Of a DNA stretch of 20,131 bases, positions 15,468 through 20,131 are shown in pieces (position 1 is the stretch's first letter; each line of letters begins with the position of its first letter). The DNA is from JALOOE01 sp964423545 (lineage in GTDB: Bacteria > Chloroflexota > Anaerolineae > CG2-30-64-16). Under the pieces are notes generated by a model that had not been told where the DNA came from, did no database searches, and was given only the letters and a program-made list of their open reading frames with translations. The stretch spans positions 1 through 20,131 of the forward strand of contig CAYRFV010000081.1 in the NCBI GenBank assembly GCA_964423545.1. Direction: 5' to 3'. The position numbers and the translations under genes were made by a program.

Positions 15468-15507
15468 ACAAATCTATACAAAATATATCCAAACTATTGA
15501 CAAATCT
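15468..15507. promoter_or_regulatory. AT-rich direct repeats at the crtI promoter, candidate regulator site
   Basis: ACAAATCT occurs at 15468-15475 and again at 15500-15507, 32 bp apart, about three helical turns, so both face the same side of DNA. The second copy overlaps the -35 hexamer. Between them the DNA is almost all A/T (CTATACAAAATATATCC), striking in this GC-rich genome. Carotenoid operons are often controlled at such sites by light-responsive MerR-type CarH/LitR or by other repressors; no regulator gene is in the window. Function is inference. Confidence 0.35.
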
Positions 15508-15525
15508 GCAACGCCGTGCTATACT
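15497..15525 (+). promoter_or_regulatory. Near-consensus sigma-70 promoter of the carotenoid operon
   Basis: TTGACA at 15497-15502, exactly 17 bp, then TATACT at 15520-15525 preceded by TGC (extended -10). The crtI start is 42 bp after the -10. This is the strongest promoter-like sequence in the window and would be expected to need repression if expression is conditional. Confidence 0.8.
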
Positions 15526-15567
15526 CGGCACCGTTAGCATCGGAGTTGGGGTGGAGGAGCGTTTCTC

Positions 15568-17100
15568 ATGACTACAGTCGTGGTCATCGGGGCCGGTATC
15601 GGCGGCATTGCAGCCGCCGCCCGTCTGGCGCACGCAGGCTACCAAGTCACCGTGATCGAAAAAAACGCGCAACCCGGTGGACGCTGCGACCGGATCGTGC
15701 GCGACGGCCACCGGTTCGATGTCGGCCCCACACTCTTCCTGATGCCGGAGGTTTTCGCAGAGACGTACCGGGCGCTTGGCCACCGCATGGAAGACCACCT
15801 TGATCTGCGGCGCATCAATCCGACCTATCGCATTCGATTCGACGATGGCGCGCAGATCACGCTGAACGCCGACATCAACCAGATGCAGCTGCAGCTCGAA
15901 GCGATCGAGCCGGGCAGTTTCAACGGATTTCTACAGCTTCTGGCCGAGGGCAACCTGCACTACAAGCTCTCCCTGGAAAGATTCGTCGGCCGCAACTTCT
16001 TCAGCTTGCTCGACTACTTCAGCCCCGGCAATCTGCCGCTCCTATTCCGGCTCAAGGCGCTGAAGAAGCACTACGACCACATGGGCCGTTACTTCACGCA
16101 TCCTCATCTGAGGGCTGCGTTCACGTTTCAGAACATGTACCTGGGGCTGAGCCCTTACGACGCGCCGGCCACGTATTCACTGCTCCAATACACCGAACTT
16201 GCGGACGGCATCTGGTTTCCGATGGGCGGACTCTACCGGGTCATCGAAAGCCTGACCAGCATCGCCGAATCGCTCGGCGTCAGGTTCATCTATAATGCCC
16301 CTGCGACACAGATCGACGTGATCGGCGAACGCGCAACGGGCGTCGTCCTGGCAGACGGCAGCCGCCTGCCTGCGGACCTGATCGTGGCAAACGCCGATCT
16401 GCCATACGTCTACGACAAGCTGCTGCCCGATCGCGCGATGGCCGAACGAATCAACCGGATGAAGTTCACCTGCTCCGCGCTTATGTTCTACTGGGGTGTC
16501 GACAAGGTCTATCCGCAACTCGGCACGCACAACGTCTTCCTGGCAGGGGACTACAGAGCGAGTTTCGATGCCATCTTCAATGATCACGGCCTGCCGACCA
16601 ACCCCAGCCTGTATGTCCATGCGCCGGCCCGAGTGGATCCCACAGCAGCGCCCCAAGGCCAGGACTCGCTGATGGTGCTCGTGCCGGTCGGGCACATCGA
16701 TGAGACGCGCGACCAGAATTGGGATGGCATGCTCGCGCAGGCGCGCAAGGCTACCCTCACCAGGCTCGCCGACATCGGCGTGACAGACCTCGATCAACAC
16801 CAGAAGTTCGAAATCAGCTACTCAGCCCTTGACTGGCGACGAATGTACAATGTGGCGAAGGGTTCGGCGTTCGGACTCAGTCACAACTTCTGGCAGGTGG
16901 GCTATCTGCGCCCGCAGAACCGGCACGCCCGCTATCACAATGTGTACTTTGCCGGCGCCAGCACGCATCCCGGCACAGGGCTTCCGATCGTGCTGTTCTC
17001 TGCCAGGCTGACGACGGAACGCATCCTGACGGAAAACCCGTTGACAGAGCGACGCCCGACGCGGATGGCGGGGAAAGTCGCGACGGAAGGCGCGAAATGA
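15568..17100 (+). CDS. crtI: Phytoene desaturase (bacterial CrtI type)
   Basis: A 510-residue FAD enzyme that desaturates phytoene stepwise to neurosporene or lycopene at the membrane. The N-terminal dinucleotide fold has GAGIGG at 8-13 and the acidic E31 in VIEKNAQPGGRCD. The carotenoid-oxidoreductase signature near the C-terminus (YFAGASTHPGTGLPIVLFSA, about 460-479) is typical of CrtI. Inner features such as FDVGPTLFLMPEVF and GGLYRVIESL also fit. ATG 15568 has AGGAG 8 nt upstream, after a strong promoter. Its stop overlaps the crtB start as ATGA, so translation is probably coupled. The number of double bonds introduced cannot be read from sequence. Confidence 0.94.
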   Translation: MTTVVVIGAGIGGIAAAARLAHAGYQVTVIEKNAQPGGRCDRIVRDGHRFDVGPTLFLMPEVFAETYRALGHRMEDHLDLRRINPTYRIRFDDGAQITLNADINQMQLQLEAIEPGSFNGFLQLLAEGNLHYKLSLERFVGRNFFSLLDYFSPGNLPLLFRLKALKKHYDHMGRYFTHPHLRAAFTFQNMYLGLSPYDAPATYSLLQYTELADGIWFPMGGLYRVIESLTSIAESLGVRFIYNAPATQIDVIGERATGVVLADGSRLPADLIVANADLPYVYDKLLPDRAMAERINRMKFTCSALMFYWGVDKVYPQLGTHNVFLAGDYRASFDAIFNDHGLPTNPSLYVHAPARVDPTAAPQGQDSLMVLVPVGHIDETRDQNWDGMLAQARKATLTRLADIGVTDLDQHQKFEISYSALDWRRMYNVAKGSAFGLSHNFWQVGYLRPQNRHARYHNVYFAGASTHPGTGLPIVLFSARLTTERILTENPLTERRPTRMAGKVATEGAK

Positions 17101-18032
17101 ATGCTGCAACGTTGTCGTGGGAGCACAAGTTGCTCGATTGGGCGCACGAGGGGCTGGACACCCGTCCACCTCACGGTCTTCACGTCGGGGACCCGACCGC
17201 ACTGTCCGCTGCCTATGCCCGCTGCGAGCAAGTCACCCTGCAGCACAGCCGAACGTTCTCGCTTGCTTCCGGGCTGCTTCCCCCCGAAAAGCGGCGCGCG
17301 GCCCGCGCGCTCTATGCCTTCTGCCGGACCAGCGACGACCTGATCGACGAAGGCGAGGAAGGGAGCCTGGAAAAACTGGATGCCTGGCGAAGATGTGCGC
17401 TATCGCTGCCGCCTGGTGATGACCCCATCGCCCTGGCATGGGCCGATGCTCGCCTGCGCTATCGCATCCCGGTGCGCTACGCAGAACAGCTGATCGCCGG
17501 CGTCGGACGCGACGTGACCGTCCGCCGCTACAGCTCGTTTGAGGAGCTGGCGGGCTACTGCTATGGCGTGGCTTCGACGGTCGGTCTGATGGCGATGCAC
17601 ATCATCGGCTACACCGGAAATCATGCCATTGCGTATGCGGTGAAGCTCGGCGTGGCGCTGCAACTGACCAACATCCTGCGCGATATCGCTGAGGACTGGC
17701 GGGCGGGCCGGCTCTATCTGCCCCAGGATGAACTTGCCGCCTATGGGCTGGCCGAAACCGATATCGCCAACGGCGTCGTGGACGGCCGTTGGCGCGCCTT
17801 CATGCGCTTCCAGGTTGCCCGTACGCGGCGGCTTTACACCGAGGCGCTCCCTGGTATCGCTCTGCTCGATGCCGATGGTCGCTTCGCCATCGCCGCGGCT
17901 GCCGAGCTCTATCGCGGCATCCTGGATGATATCGAGGCGCACGACTACGATGTCTTCAGCAGGCGTGCGCACGTCAGCACCGTGCGAAAACTGGTGAGAC
18001 TGCCGGGCGTCTGGTGGAGGAGCAGGAAGTAG
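17097..18032 (+). CDS. crtB: Phytoene synthase
   Basis: A 311-residue squalene/phytoene synthase that joins two geranylgeranyl diphosphates into phytoene, the substrate of the preceding CrtI. The two Mg-diphosphate-binding aspartate motifs are present: D80-D84 in CRTSDDLIDEGEEG and D196-D200 in TNILRDIAEDWRAG, followed by RLYLPQDELAAYG, a signature of the family. YCYGVASTVGLMAM near 154-167 also matches. It overlaps crtI by 4 nt (ATGA), and the epimerase gene begins 59 bp after its stop. The first 35 residues (up to LHVGDPTAL) extend a little beyond the usual start of the family core. Confidence 0.96.
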   Translation: MNAATLSWEHKLLDWAHEGLDTRPPHGLHVGDPTALSAAYARCEQVTLQHSRTFSLASGLLPPEKRRAARALYAFCRTSDDLIDEGEEGSLEKLDAWRRCALSLPPGDDPIALAWADARLRYRIPVRYAEQLIAGVGRDVTVRRYSSFEELAGYCYGVASTVGLMAMHIIGYTGNHAIAYAVKLGVALQLTNILRDIAEDWRAGRLYLPQDELAAYGLAETDIANGVVDGRWRAFMRFQVARTRRLYTEALPGIALLDADGRFAIAAAAELYRGILDDIEAHDYDVFSRRAHVSTVRKLVRLPGVWWRSRK

Positions 18033-18091
18033 GCCGAGCCCCTGGACGATGCTGCGATGCTGCTGGGTCGTCATCGCGAAGCGAGGAGATT

Positions 18092-19021
18092 ATGTTGCGC
18101 GTGATTATCACTGGCGGCGCCGGACTGATCGGCCGGGCGCTGTCCGCCGACCTGATGAATGCCGGTTACGAGGTCGTCCTTCTGAGTCGCAACCCCGATC
18201 GCGTGATGGGTCTGCCCCCCACTGTGCGCGCGGTGCGGTGGGACGGACAGACCGCGACTGGCTGGGGTGAGCTATCTGATGGCGCTGCGGCGATCGTCAA
18301 CCTGGCTGGCGAGAACCTGGCAGGCGAAGGGTTCTTTCCGAGCCGCTGGACGGCTGAGCGCAAACAGCGCATCCTGCAGAGCCGGCTGCTGGCCGGCGCC
18401 GCGGTGGTCGAAGCAGTCCGAGGCGCGGCAACCAAACCCGGAGTCGTGGTGCAGTCATCGGCGGTGGGGTACTACGGCCCACTCGGCGATGAGATCGTCA
18501 CTGAGGCCAAGGCTCCCGGTCGCGATTTTGGCGCACACGTCTGCGAAACGTGGGAGCCGAGCACTGCCACCGTGGAAGCGTGGGGCGTGCGTCGCGCCAT
18601 CATTCGCACCGGCGTGGTGCTGAGCCGGTCGGGCGGCGCCTTGACCCGGCTGGCGCTCCCATTCCGCTTCTTCGCCGGCGGCCGCATCGGCGGGGGCCGG
18701 CAGTGGGTATCATGGATCCATATCGCGGATGAAGTCGCAGCCATTCGCTTCTTGGTCGAGAATCCAGAGGCCAGCGGCGCGTTCAACCTGACTGCACCGC
18801 AGCCGCTGAGAAACGCCGATCTCGCCAGAGCCATCGGCCGCGCGATGCGGCGTCCCTCCTGGCTGCCGCTTCCTGGCTTCGCATTCCGACTCGCATTCGG
18901 CGAAGTGGCGTCGGTGCTGCTCGAGGGCCAGCGCGCCATCCCGCAGCGGCTGCTCGACCTGGGCTTCCGTTTCCGCTTCGCCGAAGCCGAGCCGGCGTTG
19001 CGCGATCTTCTGGGAAGATAA
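18092..19021 (+). CDS. TIGR01777-family NAD(P)-dependent epimerase (SDR39U1/YfcH-like)
   Basis: A 309-residue extended short-chain dehydrogenase-like protein. The Rossmann motif is TGGAGLIG at 7-14; LAGENLAG followed by WTAERKQRILQSR (86-98) is the mark of this family; the active-site area has SSAVGYYG at 122-129 (Tyr without the strict YxxxK of classical SDRs). A C-terminal DUF1731-type end (AFRLAFGEVASVLLEGQRAI) follows. The reaction of the family is unknown. I start at ATG 18092, with AGGAG just upstream; the frame is open to 18014 but that part overlaps crtB. Placed between crtB and a SRPBCC gene, it may act in pigment modification or membrane function; this is inferred from position only. 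Confidence 0.9.
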   Translation: MLRVIITGGAGLIGRALSADLMNAGYEVVLLSRNPDRVMGLPPTVRAVRWDGQTATGWGELSDGAAAIVNLAGENLAGEGFFPSRWTAERKQRILQSRLLAGAAVVEAVRGAATKPGVVVQSSAVGYYGPLGDEIVTEAKAPGRDFGAHVCETWEPSTATVEAWGVRRAIIRTGVVLSRSGGALTRLALPFRFFAGGRIGGGRQWVSWIHIADEVAAIRFLVENPEASGAFNLTAPQPLRNADLARAIGRAMRRPSWLPLPGFAFRLAFGEVASVLLEGQRAIPQRLLDLGFRFRFAEAEPALRDLLGR

Positions 19022-19023
19022 CA

Positions 19024-19078
19024 GGCAACCGACTGGAGACAGCAAGCGAAACCGGGCTTCAGCGCATCACCGGTTGCC
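19024..19078. repeat. Intergenic inverted repeat between the epimerase and SRPBCC genes
   Basis: GGCAACCG at 19024-19031 and CGGTTGCC at 19071-19078 are perfect complements around 39 bases; ACAGGC at 19021 and GCCTGT at 19083-19088 could add outer pairs. It fills most of the 90 bp gap. There is no T-tract, so it is not a typical terminator; it could be a transcript-stabilising or repeat-derived structure. Confidence 0.45.
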
Positions 19079-19111
19079 CGTCGCCTGTCATCTGCCGAGC
19101 GAGTAGCAGAG

Positions 19112-19579
19112 ATGAGATATCACCACGCCTTCCGGGTCAGAGCCCCCATAGCAGCCGTCGCCGATTTCCACAGTCGATCTGCCAGCATGCCGGCCATCAC
19201 GCCGCCGCCAATGATCGTGCGCGTGCATGCGGCGCCTGCACAACTGAAAACCGGCGACACTATGGACTTCACCTTGTGGGCCGGCCCGCTTCCAGTGCGC
19301 TGGGTGGCCGGCATTGAAGACGCCTCTGGAACGGGCTTCACGGACCGGCAGATCCGTGGACCGTTTGCACACTGGACGCATCGCCACAGCTACGCGCCGG
19401 TGAGCGGCGACGAGACTGAGGTTGACGACCGAATCGAGGCTGGACTGAAACGGCATCCTTTCTGGGGGCCGGTCGGCATGCTGATGTGGATCGGGATGCC
19501 GGCGCTGTTCGCATATCGCGGCTGGAAAACCAGGCGCATCCTGGAAACCGCCGGCGCGAAGTTGGGGACGGGACAGTGA
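19112..19579 (+). CDS. SRPBCC-superfamily (START-like) protein
   Basis: A 155-residue helix-grip protein of the polyketide cyclase/START-like superfamily, which forms a deep hydrophobic pocket. The start MRYHHAFRVRAPIAAVADFH, then ITPPPMIVRVH, FTLWAGPLPVRWVAGI and GPFAHWTHRHSYAPV follow the usual strand-and-helix order. The final helix region (GLKRHPFWG onwards) ends in FAYRGWKTRRILETAG. The pocket suggests lipid, polyketide or carotenoid-like ligand binding or cyclisation, but no catalytic residue is evident. Its TGA overlaps the GTG of the next FAD enzyme by 4 nt (GTGA), so the two proteins are probably made together. The ATG at 19112 has only a weak AGCAGAG ribosome site. Confidence 0.85.
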   Translation: MRYHHAFRVRAPIAAVADFHSRSASMPAITPPPMIVRVHAAPAQLKTGDTMDFTLWAGPLPVRWVAGIEDASGTGFTDRQIRGPFAHWTHRHSYAPVSGDETEVDDRIEAGLKRHPFWGPVGMLMWIGMPALFAYRGWKTRRILETAGAKLGTGQ

Positions 19580-20131
19580 ATCGCGTGGTCGTGGTGGGGG
19601 CGGGAATCGGGGGATTGGCGGCTGCAGCGCTGCTGGCCAAGGCCGGACTGGACGTCACGGTGCTGGAAGCGCACGTCTACCCCGGCGGCTGTGCGGGCAC
19701 TTTCTACCACCAGGGCTACCGCTTCGACGCAGGCGCGACCCTCGCCGCAGGTTTTGGCGACGGCGGTGGGATGACGCGACTGGCCGAGACCCTCGGCATT
19801 GCCTGGCCGATCGAGCCCGCTCAGATTGCGATGGCTGTCCACCTGCCCGATGGCAGCACCGTCACGCGCTGGACCGATCCGGCGCGCTGGCGCGAAGAGC
19901 GGCTGACGGTGTTCGGCGCCGGCGCTGAACCATTCTGGCGCTGGCAGGAACAGACGGCCGACCTGCTGTGGGGGCTGACCGACCAGGGTGTTCCGTGGCC
20001 ACCCCAAGGCGTCGATGAGGCAAGCAAGCTGGCCTCGGCCGGTTTGCGGGCAGTTGCGACGAATCCGGCCCGGCTTCCCGCGCTGGCCGCCGACGCTTTC
20101 CAGCCGCTCTCGGCCCATCTGCGCAGCGCAT
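19576..20131 (+). CDS. FAD-dependent oxidoreductase, CrtI/CrtD-like (N-terminal part, cut by window end)
   Basis: About 185 residues of a flavin amine oxidase/phytoene desaturase superfamily enzyme. The N-terminal dinucleotide motif GAGIGGLAAAALLAKAGLDV, then VLEAHVYPGGCAGTF (acidic residue plus PGG), and YRFDAGATL match the FAD-binding half of CrtI, CrtD and CrtO-type carotenoid desaturases or ketolases. It is distinct from the CrtI of this operon: the sequence after residue 50 differs, with GFGDGGGMTRLAETLGIAW. The start is a GTG at 19576 overlapping the SRPBCC stop. Its place at the end of the carotenoid operon suggests a second desaturation, ketolation or isomerisation step; which one cannot be told without the rest. 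Confidence 0.85.
   Translation, partial: MNRVVVVGAGIGGLAAAALLAKAGLDVTVLEAHVYPGGCAGTFYHQGYRFDAGATLAAGFGDGGGMTRLAETLGIAWPIEPAQIAMAVHLPDGSTVTRWTDPARWREERLTVFGAGAEPFWRWQEQTADLLWGLTDQGVPWPPQGVDEASKLASAGLRAVATNPARLPALAADAFQPLSAHLRSA

Overview
The window is GC-rich (visibly lower across about 430-2950), densely coded, and reads as chromosomal DNA of a free-living bacterium. Class Chloroflexia or a relative within Chloroflexota is my best guess. The reasons are a bacterial CrtI/CrtB carotenoid operon joined to a TIGR01777 epimerase and a SRPBCC protein, a tandem SagB-type nitroreductase, an MrfA-type helicase, and short palindromic repeat families both between and inside genes. No rRNA or marker gene is present, so the assignment is inference.

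Minus strand, 1-4921: gatC, gatA and a truncated class I/II aminotransferase (cut by the window start) run in one direction. Two insertions interrupt this series. A 119-bp MITE-like palindromic element sits exactly at the TA of the gatC stop codon. A lower-GC restriction-modification cassette, an amino-methyltransferase followed by a NgoMIV-family endonuclease, sits between gatA and the aminotransferase. A promoter with a perfect extended -10 precedes gatC.

Plus strand, 5061-11024: a good sigma-70 promoter leads into an unknown membrane protein, a 12-TM MFS transporter of the FHS/MFSD4 type, a DUF1998 DEAD/DEAH helicase related to MrfA/YprA, and a PrsW-like intramembrane protease homologue. 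The helicase carries an apparent in-frame palindromic insertion. Its stop codon lies in the first copy of a four-copy 42-bp tandem repeat.

Minus strand, 11165-15337: a two-domain SagB-type nitroreductase-like oxidoreductase, a family 5 uracil-DNA glycosylase and the ABC-F translation factor EttA. The first two are 13 bp apart and probably co-transcribed. EttA may have its own promoter.

Plus strand, 15497-20131: a near-consensus promoter (TTGACA, 17 bp, TATACT, with TGn) in an unusually AT-rich patch drives crtI-crtB, overlapping by ATGA. Then come a TIGR01777 epimerase, a SRPBCC ligand-binding-like protein, and an overlapping (GTGA) FAD-dependent CrtI-like oxidoreductase that runs off the window. 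CrtB makes phytoene, CrtI desaturates it, and the last three genes are good candidates for later pigment modification, though their steps cannot be read from sequence.

I saw no tRNA, rRNA, CRISPR array or complete transposase. The least explained items are the MITE in the gatC stop codon, the repeat-derived segment in the helicase, the 42-bp repeats that copy the helicase C-terminal codons, and the cyclodehydratase-less SagB-like gene.
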